DNA from: Thermoleophilia bacterium
GTDB lineage: Bacteria > Actinomycetota > Thermoleophilia > Gaiellales > F1-60-MAGs149
Direction of reading: 5' to 3'
Length of the DNA stretch: 8,390 bases
NCBI GenBank assembly: GCA_016462095.1
Contig: JAEMTW010000053.1
Coordinates: 1-8,390 of the forward strand
Shown here: positions 1 to 6,087 of the stretch, one piece after another
How positions within the stretch are numbered: position 1 is the first letter of the stretch
Layout of the letters: the number at the start of each line of letters is the position of its first letter
The notes under the pieces: model-generated
Seen by the model: the letters and a program-made list of their open reading frames with translations, nothing else
Database searches by the model: none
Told to the model about the DNA's origin: nothing
Program-made: the position numbers and the translations under genes

Positions 1-440
1 TTCAACGCGAGCCCTTGGCACCCAAGCGCCGCTCGCGCACAGAGTCCACCCTGACCAAAAATCTCGACCAAAAGTTCAGTGGCCCCATTGATCACCCGGG
101 GCTGTTCGATGAAATCTGGCGTGGAGTTGACGTACCCGTTCAGCGTAATCATGCGCACCACGCGATCCAGTGACCCGAGCGCAAAGGCCATCACCCGGAG
201 CGACTCGACACAGGCGAGGCGCGCCGACTCTCGCCCCTGTTCAATCGTCAAGTCCGCACCGAGGATGCCGGGAAGGTAGGCATCGCCACCCACGGTCGCA
301 ACGGTGCCAGACAGATACAGCAGATCGCCGTGCGCAACGTGCGAGACGAACTTTGCGCCCGACGGTTCGGGGAGGCCATACATCGTCTCGAGATCGACGT
401 CGAGAAGCCCTTGCTCCACCGCTCTCTGATGTGCACTCAT
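1..440 (-). CDS. RidA/YjgF/UK114-family protein (3' end cut by window edge)
   Basis: The translation gives 146 residues before the left edge. The pattern is that of the RidA/YjgF/UK114 fold: SGAKFVSHVAHGDLLYLSGT (about 27-46), the helix LTIEQGRESARLACVESL (64-81), LGSLDRVVRMITLNGYVNS (88-106), the segment PDFIEQPRVINGATELLVEI (108-127) and CARAALG (134-140). Arg136 lies where RidA enzymes carry their substrate-binding Arg. Family members are small cytosolic trimers; RidA itself hydrolyses reactive enamine/imine intermediates. The INGA(S/T)(E/D)LLVE pattern belongs to a RidA-like subgroup whose substrates are mostly unknown, so deaminase activity is not assured. Roughly 10-15 C-terminal residues are missing. 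The start is firm: a TAG lies in frame four codons upstream of this ATG, so no earlier start exists. GGAG abuts the ATG, too close for a normal ribosome-binding site. The gene is divergent from the nitroreductase 63 bp away. Confidence 0.88.
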   Translation of the reverse strand, partial: MSAHQRAVEQGLLDVDLETMYGLPEPSGAKFVSHVAHGDLLYLSGTVATVGGDAYLPGILGADLTIEQGRESARLACVESLRVMAFALGSLDRVVRMITLNGYVNSTPDFIEQPRVINGATELLVEIFGQGGLCARAALGCQGLAL

Positions 441-491
441 CTCCGCCCCCTAGTCGCTGCTGGAGATGATCGCATGCCCACACCGCTCGGG

Positions 492-497
492 TAGGCT
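492..497 (+). promoter_or_regulatory. Candidate -10 hexamer TAGGCT of a leaderless promoter
   Basis: TAGGCT fits the TANNNT -10 consensus. Six bases separate it from the ATG at 504, so transcription would begin on or next to the A of the start codon. No Shine-Dalgarno precedes the ATG and no -35 hexamer is evident. Both points fit a leaderless mRNA. The same hexamer occurs before the gene starting at 2355. Confidence 0.5.
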
Positions 498-503
498 CTC
501 ACC

Positions 504-1136
504 ATGAACCTCTTGCCGCTTGATCCCGATCAACTGCTCTCGACGACGCGCGCCGTGCGTAAACGGCTCGATTTTGACCGTCCTGTCGAGCGCGAGGTGA
601 TTGAGGAGTGCATGGCGATGGCGCTGCAGGCTCCCACGGCCTCAAATTCTCAGCCGTGGCAGTTTGTGATCGTGACGGACGCCGAGCGGAAGCTCGCGAT
701 TGCCGAGCTCTACCGCAAGAGCTACGCCGCCTACGCGGGTCCGATGCCAGACGCCGAGGCGCTGGCGACCCCGCAGGGCCGCATGCGCATGTCGTCACAG
801 TATCTCGCCGACCGTTTTCACGAAGTTCCCGCGTTTGTGATTCCCTGCGTCTTTGGTCGGCTGGATGAGTTGCCCGGAGATAGCCAGTCGGCGATGTACG
901 GCTCGATCGTGCAGGCCGGCTGGAGCTTCTGCCTCGCCGCGCGAGCCCGCAGCATGGGAACGTGTTGGACGACACTGCACCTCACCTACGAGCGCGAGGT
1001 CGCCGAGATCCTCGGCATCCCCTTCGCCGAGGTTACGCAGACGTCCCTGATCACACTTGGCTATACCCTCGGGACCGAGTTCAAGGCTGCTGCGCGCGGC
1101 GACCTGTCCGAGGTCGTGCGTTGGGATCACTGGTAA
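504..1136 (+). CDS. Nitroreductase-family FMN-dependent oxidoreductase
   Basis: This 210-residue protein has the usual length and order of motifs for the nitroreductase family, FMN-binding homodimers that use NAD(P)H. TTRAVRKRLD (14-23) matches the N-terminal Arg-rich FMN-phosphate contact. APTASNSQPWQF (43-54) is the hallmark 'AP(S/T)xxNxQPW' loop. The central helix AGWSFCLAARARSMGTCWTT (138-157) and the terminal ITLGYTLG (183-190) match the family's dimer core and last strand. Natural substrates cannot be read from sequence; family members reduce nitroaromatics, quinones, enones or flavins, and some dehalogenate or dehydrogenate. It is a single-gene unit, divergent from the RidA-like gene and convergent with the Gfo/Idh/MocA gene. 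The 85 bp between the two 3' ends contains no convincing terminator hairpin. Confidence 0.93.
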   Translation: MNLLPLDPDQLLSTTRAVRKRLDFDRPVEREVIEECMAMALQAPTASNSQPWQFVIVTDAERKLAIAELYRKSYAAYAGPMPDAEALATPQGRMRMSSQYLADRFHEVPAFVIPCVFGRLDELPGDSQSAMYGSIVQAGWSFCLAARARSMGTCWTTLHLTYEREVAEILGIPFAEVTQTSLITLGYTLGTEFKAAARGDLSEVVRWDHW

Positions 1137-1221
1137 GCCAGCCTGTACTAGCGGTCGGTCGCGCGAGCAGAGCCACACGACAATCAGGCGTGCGAACTCC
1201 ACCGCGAAATCCGGTTCCGTG

Positions 1222-2355
1222 TTAGAGGTCGACGGGACGGTTCTCGGCGACCGATCGTTTGATCGCGAGTTCAAAGCGGATCGCAGCCAGGCCATCGTCG
1301 ATTGTGACGTCCGGGCGCTTGCGATCGCGGACGCACTCGACGAAGTGGCGGATCTCGCCGGCAAACCCGTGCAGGTGCCGCGGATCGAGCGCGTCGAGCG
1401 GTAGCTGATCACTGGGCTCCCAGATCTCGGGCGTCTCCGCTCCGTCGATCCACGCGGTCACACGCCGCCAGCCATCAACAAAGACGACGCTGCGGTGGCC
1501 CGTCAGAACCACACGCTCATTCAACCGTTCGAGACAGTTCAGCTGCAACGTCCCGATCGCACCACTCTCGAAGCCAACGAGACAGGCCCACGCCTCCTCC
1601 TGCGGTGGCTCTCTCCCCTCAACGAGCGCCGACATGTCACGCCAGGCCGAGCCGACGACCGGAAGGTCGAGAGCGCTGGGAGTCCACTCGTGCGTGTCTC
1701 CCGGCATCTGCGAGGCGCGCGCAGCCATCACCCACTTGACGTCACCGCCGAAGAATCGTGCGAGATCGAGGTGATGACAGCCAAAGCCGTTGAGGAAGTC
1801 GTAGACGGATCGTGGTGGGTACGTTCCAAACGTCCAGCGCCCCTCATACGCGGTCAGCGGCCCAAACTCGGGACGCTGTGCGATCGCAAGCGCCCGCTGG
1901 TACGGCTCGGAGAAGCGCTTCATAAAGCCAACCATCACGTTGCGGCCCGCCTTCGCAGCGGCCTCTTGCAACGCAATACAGTCGTCAACTGTTTGGGCTG
2001 GCGGCTTTTCGACGAAAACGTCGAGCCCCGCTTGGAGGCAGTCGATCGCAACGGCGGGCTGGATCCGTGGGTGCATCGCCACGATCACCCCATCAAGGTC
2101 TTCCTGCTCGAGCATCTGTCGGTGATTCGTATAGACGCGAGGAATGCCGAAATCGCGTGCACAGCGGGTCGCCCGCTCCTCATCGATGTCGCAACACGCG
2201 ACCAGGTCCCCAATTGCACCGCCCTCAGCAAGATCACCAATCGCGGCACCAAGAATCTCTGGCGGGTTATGCACCGCGAGCCGGAAGCACGGATAGAGGT
2301 TTTGGACGGCATGACTGCCACACCCGATGATCCCGATGCGTGTCAGGCGCGTCAC
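1222..2355 (-). CDS. Gfo/Idh/MocA-family NAD(P)-dependent oxidoreductase
   Basis: The protein has 377 residues from the GTG at 2355. An alternative GTG at 2385 would add ten residues. The 2355 start is preferred because it puts TRLTRIGIIGCG at the very N-terminus, normal for a Rossmann fold, and because a TAGGCT hexamer ends eight bases upstream. Visible motifs in this numbering are GCGSHA (11-16, dinucleotide loop), ACCDIDEERA (53-62, second strand), VFVEKPPAQT (113-122, with the family EKP Lys) and FGCHHLDLARFFGG (191-204, the H-x2-D region of the C-terminal domain). The family oxidises or reduces sugars, inositols and related polyols; the substrate is not predictable here. Oddly, about 18 extra residues rich in AIGDL sit before strand 2 and form an imperfect 9-residue tandem repeat. 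The gene is divergent from the Rieske oxygenase across 178 bp. Confidence 0.92.
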   Translation of the reverse strand: MTRLTRIGIIGCGSHAVQNLYPCFRLAVHNPPEILGAAIGDLAEGGAIGDLVACCDIDEERATRCARDFGIPRVYTNHRQMLEQEDLDGVIVAMHPRIQPAVAIDCLQAGLDVFVEKPPAQTVDDCIALQEAAAKAGRNVMVGFMKRFSEPYQRALAIAQRPEFGPLTAYEGRWTFGTYPPRSVYDFLNGFGCHHLDLARFFGGDVKWVMAARASQMPGDTHEWTPSALDLPVVGSAWRDMSALVEGREPPQEEAWACLVGFESGAIGTLQLNCLERLNERVVLTGHRSVVFVDGWRRVTAWIDGAETPEIWEPSDQLPLDALDPRHLHGFAGEIRHFVECVRDRKRPDVTIDDGLAAIRFELAIKRSVAENRPVDL

Positions 2356-2362
2356 AGAAAAA

Positions 2363-2368
2363 AGCCTA
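2363..2368 (-). promoter_or_regulatory. Candidate -10 hexamer TAGGCT upstream of the Gfo/Idh/MocA gene
   Basis: Read on the minus strand, TAGGCT is identical to the hexamer at 492-497. Seven bases, mostly T, separate it from the GTG at 2355, giving transcription at or one base before that codon. No Shine-Dalgarno is visible before either candidate GTG. If used, this promoter excludes the longer start at 2385, because that codon lies upstream of the transcription start. Confidence 0.45.
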
Positions 2369-2414
2369 GCGTGTAGCCGAGCCACCTGCTCGTCGACAGC
2401 CCACTCCTGATGGG

Positions 2415-2442
2415 GCAGCCAGCCTTCAACGTTGATGGCTGC
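2415..2442. promoter_or_regulatory. Inverted repeat, candidate operator between divergent genes
   Basis: A 10-bp perfect palindrome, TCAACGTTGA (2426-2435), is flanked by the 7-bp arms GCAGCCA (2415-2421) and TGGCTGC (2436-2442). Only the left side carries a 4-base interruption (GCCT, 2422-2425). The CG-centred core TTCAACGTTGAT resembles operators of LacI-family regulators, but this is a visual resemblance only. It lies about 60 bp upstream of the Gfo/Idh/MocA start and about 90 bp upstream of the Rieske start, so it could act on either promoter. No regulator gene is in the window. The rest of the 178-bp gap shows nothing else clear. Confidence 0.4.
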
Positions 2443-2521
2443 GTATCGGCTTCAGGTAGCGGTACCAAAGCGCGAGCATTACGGGATAGCAGCAACGCGG
2501 ACGATCCCACCAAAACCACAC

Positions 2522-2527
2522 TAGAAT
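2522..2527 (+). promoter_or_regulatory. Candidate -10 hexamer TAGAAT of a leaderless promoter
   Basis: TAGAAT matches TANNNT and is close to the TATAAT consensus. Six bases separate it from the ATG at 2534, the same spacing as at 492-497/504. No Shine-Dalgarno and no convincing -35 element are seen. A leaderless transcript starting on the ATG is the simplest reading. Confidence 0.5.
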
Positions 2528-2533
2528 CGCTAC

Positions 2534-3664
2534 ATGCGTGCAGACGAATACACCAATGCACGGGAGGCATGGCCGACTCCACGGACGCTCGTTGGCGCCG
2601 ACTACTACGCACCCGAGGTTTTCGAACTCGAGCGTGAACGCATCTTCCACTCGGGTTGGTACTGCGTCGGGCGCGAAGAGGACATTGCCAGTGGTGGCTT
2701 TGTTGTCGTCGATGTCGTCGGTGAGAGCGTCGTTCTCGTCCGCGACCGGGAGGGTGTGCTGCGTGCGTTTCTCAATGCCTGTCGCCACCGTGGCGCCCGC
2801 CTCTGCGATGGCTCTGGTTCTGCTGGTCGCACGCTCGTGTGCCCGTACCACGCCTGGTCGTACCGCCTCGATGGCGCGCTTGCCGGTACGCCAAACGTCG
2901 CCGACGACGAGTCGCTCGATCGCGCGAACCTTGGCCTCATTAGCGTTACCCTCGAGACCTGGGATGGCTTCGTCTGGGTGACACTGTCAGCTACCACTCC
3001 CCCACTGCGTGATCAATTGGCGCGCCACGCCAGCGACGATCCGTTCCAGTGGGAGCGGTACGGCGTGGGCGAACTTGTCGTCGGCTCCAAGAGGGTCTAC
3101 GACGTTGCCGCCAATTGGAAGATCATCATTGAGAACTACAACGAGTGTCTGCACTGCGTCAACATCCATCCCGAACTTGTTCAGCTGGTTCCGCTCTACA
3201 AGTCGGGTGATGTGATCGAGCCCGCTGAGCCAGATTGGAACGGCAATCGTCTCGCTCCTGGTCTGCACTCGTTCACGCCGACCGGCGAATCGGGTCTGCC
3301 ACTTTTGCCAGGCCTCGAAGAGAATGACGCCAACGCTTTCTATGGCTGTACATACCTACCAAACCTGATCGTCAACTATCACACCGACTGCGTCTCGACG
3401 TTTATGCTCAGCCCGCAGGCACCAGACCGCACGACCGTCACCTGCCATTACCTGTTTCGCCCCGAGACCGTCAGTGCGCGGGGCTTTGATCCCTCCCCCG
3501 TCGTCGACTTTCGCCACCTGCTCGCGGGACAGGACTGGGCGGTCTGCGAACGCACCCAACAGGGCATGTCATCGCGCGCCTTCAAAGACGGCGGCGTCCT
3601 GCCATACAACGACCGCTACGTCCATGCGTTCCATGAGCGGTATCGCGCACTTCGCGACGGCTGA
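2534..3664 (+). CDS. Rieske non-heme-iron oxygenase, alpha subunit (quaternary-amine type)
   Basis: The protein has 376 residues. The N-terminal Rieske domain binds a [2Fe-2S] cluster through CRH (Cys83, His85) and CPYH (Cys103, His106) in the contexts ACRHRGARL and CPYHAWSY. The catalytic domain has NWKIIIENYNECLHCVNIHP (194-213), with His207 and His212 as iron ligands. Asp334 (GQDWAVCER, 332-340) is the likely third ligand. Glu204 stands at E-x2-H-x4-H where naphthalene-type dioxygenases have Asp. This Glu bridge is the arrangement known from carnitine oxygenase CntA and relatives acting on quaternary ammonium compounds. By analogy it may demethylate or cleave a betaine-like substrate as a homotrimer without a beta subunit. 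An aromatic substrate cannot be excluded. The required ferredoxin reductase is not in the window. The gene is single, divergent from the Gfo/Idh/MocA gene, and followed 40 bp on by an opposing tRNA. Confidence 0.92.
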   Translation: MRADEYTNAREAWPTPRTLVGADYYAPEVFELERERIFHSGWYCVGREEDIASGGFVVVDVVGESVVLVRDREGVLRAFLNACRHRGARLCDGSGSAGRTLVCPYHAWSYRLDGALAGTPNVADDESLDRANLGLISVTLETWDGFVWVTLSATTPPLRDQLARHASDDPFQWERYGVGELVVGSKRVYDVAANWKIIIENYNECLHCVNIHPELVQLVPLYKSGDVIEPAEPDWNGNRLAPGLHSFTPTGESGLPLLPGLEENDANAFYGCTYLPNLIVNYHTDCVSTFMLSPQAPDRTTVTCHYLFRPETVSARGFDPSPVVDFRHLLAGQDWAVCERTQQGMSSRAFKDGGVLPYNDRYVHAFHERYRALRDG

Positions 3665-3681
3665 CCGTTCGCACCCGAGAC

Positions 3682-3698
3682 AAAAAACAGCAACGCTG
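3682..3698 (-). terminator. Weak hairpin plus T-run downstream of tRNA-Trp
   Basis: On the minus strand CAGC-GTT-GCTG is followed directly by TTTTTT and begins seven bases after the tRNA 3' end. The stem is only 4 bp, so it may be weak, but the T-run and the position suit a tRNA terminator. Confidence 0.4.
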
Positions 3699-3704
3699 AC
3701 GAAA

Positions 3705-3777
3705 CAGGGCCGGTAGGACTTGAACCTACAACCCCTGGTTTTGGAGACCAGTGCTCTACCAATTGAGCTACGACCCT
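3705..3777 (-). tRNA. tRNA-Trp (anticodon CCA)
   Basis: A complete 73-base cloverleaf can be folded by eye. The acceptor stem is AGGGTCG/CGGCCCT with one G-T pair. The D stem is GCTC/GAGC with loop AATTGGTA. The anticodon stem is CTGGT/ACCAG with the 7-base loop CTCCAAA, and the T stem is GTAGG/CCTAC with loop TTCAAGT. The anticodon CCA reads UGG (Trp). The discriminator base is G, as expected for bacterial tRNA-Trp. The 3' CCA is not encoded (GTTT follows), so a CCA-adding enzyme must complete it. It stands alone, without the secE-nusG genes that often follow tRNA-Trp. Confidence 0.97.
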
Positions 3778-3787
3778 ACGTGCGCAC

Positions 3788-3793
3788 ACGATA
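3788..3793 (-). promoter_or_regulatory. Candidate -10 hexamer TATCGT for tRNA-Trp
   Basis: On the minus strand TATCGT (TANNNT type) ends ten bases before the mature tRNA 5' end, so transcription would begin a few bases ahead of it. No clear -35 is seen. Read-through from the membrane-protein gene 62 bp upstream is also possible. Confidence 0.35.
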
Positions 3794-3839
3794 CCCGAAC
3801 CTGAGCAGACGACGTAGCGGGTCGAGGACCAGTCGTTGA

Positions 3840-4820
3840 TCAGGCGTTTGGGCCGAGCAGGAGCGCACGAAGCGCATCAATATCCGGCAGACGCCCGGCT
3901 GGCTCGTCCGTAAAGACAGCACGCATCCAGATGGCGTCAGCCAGCACATCCATCAATACCCCGAAGTTATCTGTGTGGGGCGAGCCCTCACGTGCTGCAA
4001 CCAGCACGCCGTTCTCGGCCTCGAACTGCGACGCACCGAGGCCGCGATCGATGAAGGCAACCTGGATCACAGGCGTGAAGCGCTCTCGCACAGCGATCTG
4101 ATCCGCATCGTCAGAGACCAGCAGCTGAAAAGAAGAGTTGAACTCCTGACTCTCTAGCGGAACCGGTTGCAGCGAGGTGACCATCCCCGTCAGCTTCGAC
4201 CAGATTCCGTCGGTCTTGCCCTTATGAATCCGCATCGAGCCAATGCCTTCAAGCGTCGCGTCGATTACAGCGACCGTAAAGGGATGTTGCTGCCATGACT
4301 CCGTCGTGTTGCCATTGCCATCCGACGACATCTCGCGCGTCTCGAAAATGTACTCGCCAGCGCAGAAATGCACCTGCTCGCCAAGCGTGCCCTGTACGCC
4401 CCAACCCGTCTCGCGTCGATCGCCGTTACGCAACAGCGGAGTCGTTGCAGGGAGCGCTATCTGGTCTACCGTCTGCCAGCCCCTCGACTCTGCATAGCCA
4501 CCGATTACCTTTAGTCGCGAAGCGTTGCGAAGTGAACGGATGTGCCACCAGCGAGCAACCATGCGCGCCAAGAACACCGAGGCCACAACCAAAACAACGA
4601 GCCCAATAAGTCCCAGACTGCCGATGATCGCCACGAGGATCACGCCGATCACAATCGCTAACAGGATCAGGCCAATCAGTGTCACCCACCGTTTACCACC
4701 CGACGGTCGTGGCTGTTCAACGAGCATCGCATCAAACTGAGCACGACTCCCAGCCGCCATCGTCGTATTGATAGCGAGTCGATCCTGCTCCGTGAAGAGA
4801 TCATGCACACGCGAAAGCAT
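3840..4820 (-). CDS. Two-helix membrane protein of unknown function (DUF3137-like pattern)
   Basis: The gene encodes 326 residues. A soluble N-terminal segment of about 45 residues ends in basic GGKRW. Two closely spaced hydrophobic helices follow (about 46-67 and 69-87), then positively charged ARWWHIRSLRNASRLK (89-104). A cytosolic globular domain of about 220 residues makes up the remainder. The positive-inside rule puts both termini in the cytoplasm. In the globular part, GWGVQGTLGEQVHFCAGEYI (139-158), HPFTVAVIDA (179-188) and VPLESQEFNSSFQLLVSD (220-237) resemble the layout of DUF3137 proteins, whose role is unknown. That assignment is pattern memory, not a search. The ATG at 4820 follows GGGGG at only two bases; AACACT ends eight bases upstream and could be a weak -10. 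It is divergent from the deacetylase gene 73 bp away, and the tRNA lies downstream. Confidence 0.85.
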   Translation of the reverse strand: MLSRVHDLFTEQDRLAINTTMAAGSRAQFDAMLVEQPRPSGGKRWVTLIGLILLAIVIGVILVAIIGSLGLIGLVVLVVASVFLARMVARWWHIRSLRNASRLKVIGGYAESRGWQTVDQIALPATTPLLRNGDRRETGWGVQGTLGEQVHFCAGEYIFETREMSSDGNGNTTESWQQHPFTVAVIDATLEGIGSMRIHKGKTDGIWSKLTGMVTSLQPVPLESQEFNSSFQLLVSDDADQIAVRERFTPVIQVAFIDRGLGASQFEAENGVLVAAREGSPHTDNFGVLMDVLADAIWMRAVFTDEPAGRLPDIDALRALLLGPNA

Positions 4821-4844
4821 AGCCCCCAGTGTTCGCGTGGAGCC

Positions 4845-4859
4845 CGAGAAAATTCCTCG
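4845..4859. promoter_or_regulatory. 15-bp imperfect palindrome in a divergent promoter region
   Basis: CGAGAAAATTCCTCG reads the same on both strands apart from the central base and one mismatched pair. It lies about 25 bp upstream of the membrane-protein start and about 35 bp upstream of the deacetylase start. A regulator bound here could control both genes. No known operator family is recognised. Confidence 0.25.
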
Positions 4860-4893
4860 TGCAAAATGCGCTCAACCATGAAATGATGGCGCC

Positions 4894-6024
4894 ATGAAAA
4901 CTGGATTCCTTTGGCATGAGCGTTATGCGTGGCACAACACCGGTCGCGGCTCAGGGCCGTACCATGCGGATGCGTCCGCCTGGAACGAACCCGACGTACG
5001 CCACAGCGAAAACGCGGACGGCAAACGCCGCTTCCGCAACCTGCTCGACGTCACGGGCCTACTCGACCAGCTGGTCGCTCTGACGCCCCGCCCTGCCACG
5101 GTCGAGGAGGTGTGCCGCTTCCACACTCCTGATTACGTCGAGCGCATCGCCGCGATGTCGGCAATGCACGGCGGCGACGCCGACATGAACGTCGGCGAGG
5201 GCGTACCTTTCGGCAAGGGCTCCTACGAGGTTGCTCTGCTCGCTGCGGGCGGCACAATCACACTGTGCGACGCCATCATGGACGGCACGGTCGCCAACGG
5301 CTATGCGCTGACGCGCCCACCAGGGCACCATGCACTGGCCGACTCAGGGATGGGCTTCTGCATCTTCGGCAACGCGGCGATCGCAGCGCACCACCTGCTG
5401 GCGGCGCGCGGGCTCAGTCGCGTCGCGATCGTCGACTGGGACGTGCACCACGGCAACGGGACGCAAGCCGCCTTTTATGACGATCCGCGCGTCCTCACGA
5501 TCTCACTGCACCAGGACAACAACTTCCCGGTCGACTCAGGTCTGCTGACGGAGACCGGTACAGGCGACGGCGTCGGCACAAGCCTTAACGTGCCCCTGCC
5601 ACCGGGATCGGGCAACGGAGCCTACGAGGACGCCTTCCGGCGCGTCGTGGTCCCAGCACTCGAGCGCTTCCAACCCGAGTTCATCATTATCGCATCCGGC
5701 TTCGACGCCTCCGCTATGGACCCGCTCGGCCGGCAGATGGTGTCACCGCGGGGCTACGGCCGCCTGACGCGGCAAATGCTCGACGCAGCCGGATCGATCT
5801 GCGACGGTCGCCTCGCTCTCACCCACGAAGGCGGCTACTCCGAGGTGCTGGTGCCGTTCTGCGGCCTCGCGGTGATGGAGGAACTCAGCGGCATCGAGAC
5901 GGAGGCGCGCGGATCGATGTTCTACGAGACGGGTGACGCCATGGGCTATCAAGATCTACAGCCCCATCAGGCTACTGTCATCGATGCGGCTGCTGCCTTG
6001 ATCGCGGGGATCCCGACGCCGTAG
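4894..6024 (+). CDS. Class II histone deacetylase-like zinc amidohydrolase
   Basis: This 376-residue protein is a full-length arginase/deacetylase-fold enzyme. RPPGHHA (141-147) supplies the His145/His146 catalytic pair. DWDVHHGNGT (181-190) supplies zinc ligands Asp183 and His185. ASGFDAS (267-273) supplies the third zinc ligand, Asp271. HEGGYSE (311-317) contains the transition-state Tyr315. All catalytic residues known from HDAC8-type enzymes are therefore present. The N-terminus MKTGFLWHERYAWHNTG is typical of bacterial class II HDAC homologues. Such enzymes hydrolyse acetyl amides (acetylpolyamines, acetyl-lysine or small acetylated metabolites); the true substrate is unknown. It is probably cytosolic, with no signal peptide. 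Three out-of-frame ATGs lie just upstream, but only the 4894 start is in frame with the conserved N-terminus. No Shine-Dalgarno is seen; AATGAT ends seven bases upstream as a possible weak -10. A strong terminator follows. Confidence 0.93.
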   Translation: MKTGFLWHERYAWHNTGRGSGPYHADASAWNEPDVRHSENADGKRRFRNLLDVTGLLDQLVALTPRPATVEEVCRFHTPDYVERIAAMSAMHGGDADMNVGEGVPFGKGSYEVALLAAGGTITLCDAIMDGTVANGYALTRPPGHHALADSGMGFCIFGNAAIAAHHLLAARGLSRVAIVDWDVHHGNGTQAAFYDDPRVLTISLHQDNNFPVDSGLLTETGTGDGVGTSLNVPLPPGSGNGAYEDAFRRVVVPALERFQPEFIIIASGFDASAMDPLGRQMVSPRGYGRLTRQMLDAAGSICDGRLALTHEGGYSEVLVPFCGLAVMEELSGIETEARGSMFYETGDAMGYQDLQPHQATVIDAAAALIAGIPTP

Positions 6025-6087
6025 TCGTTCTCGCTCGAGCTCGAGGCTTTCAACCTCAGTTCCTGCCTCTACCACGCGTAGTGGCGT

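Noticed and set aside
241..483. Short minus-strand frames at the left edge, other than the RidA-like frame
   Set aside because: They are Arg/Ser-rich and overlap the RidA-like frame, which has clear family motifs.
1137..1221. Possible terminator in the 85-bp convergent gap (palindrome TCGCGCGA at 1159-1166)
   Set aside because: The palindrome has no loop, no T-run follows, and no longer stem could be built.
1495..2376. 293-codon open frame on the plus strand, antisense to the Gfo/Idh/MocA gene
   Set aside because: The minus strand has a complete family match over the same span. The antisense product has no motif and no ribosome-binding site.
2410..2637. 75-codon frame in the gap before the Rieske gene
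   Set aside because: It runs into the Rieske gene in another frame, shows no motif, and would cover the predicted promoter.
2534..6024. Idea that the Rieske gene, tRNA, membrane protein and deacetylase form one new system
   Set aside because: They alternate in strand, each has its own likely promoter or terminator, and no shared domain logic links them.
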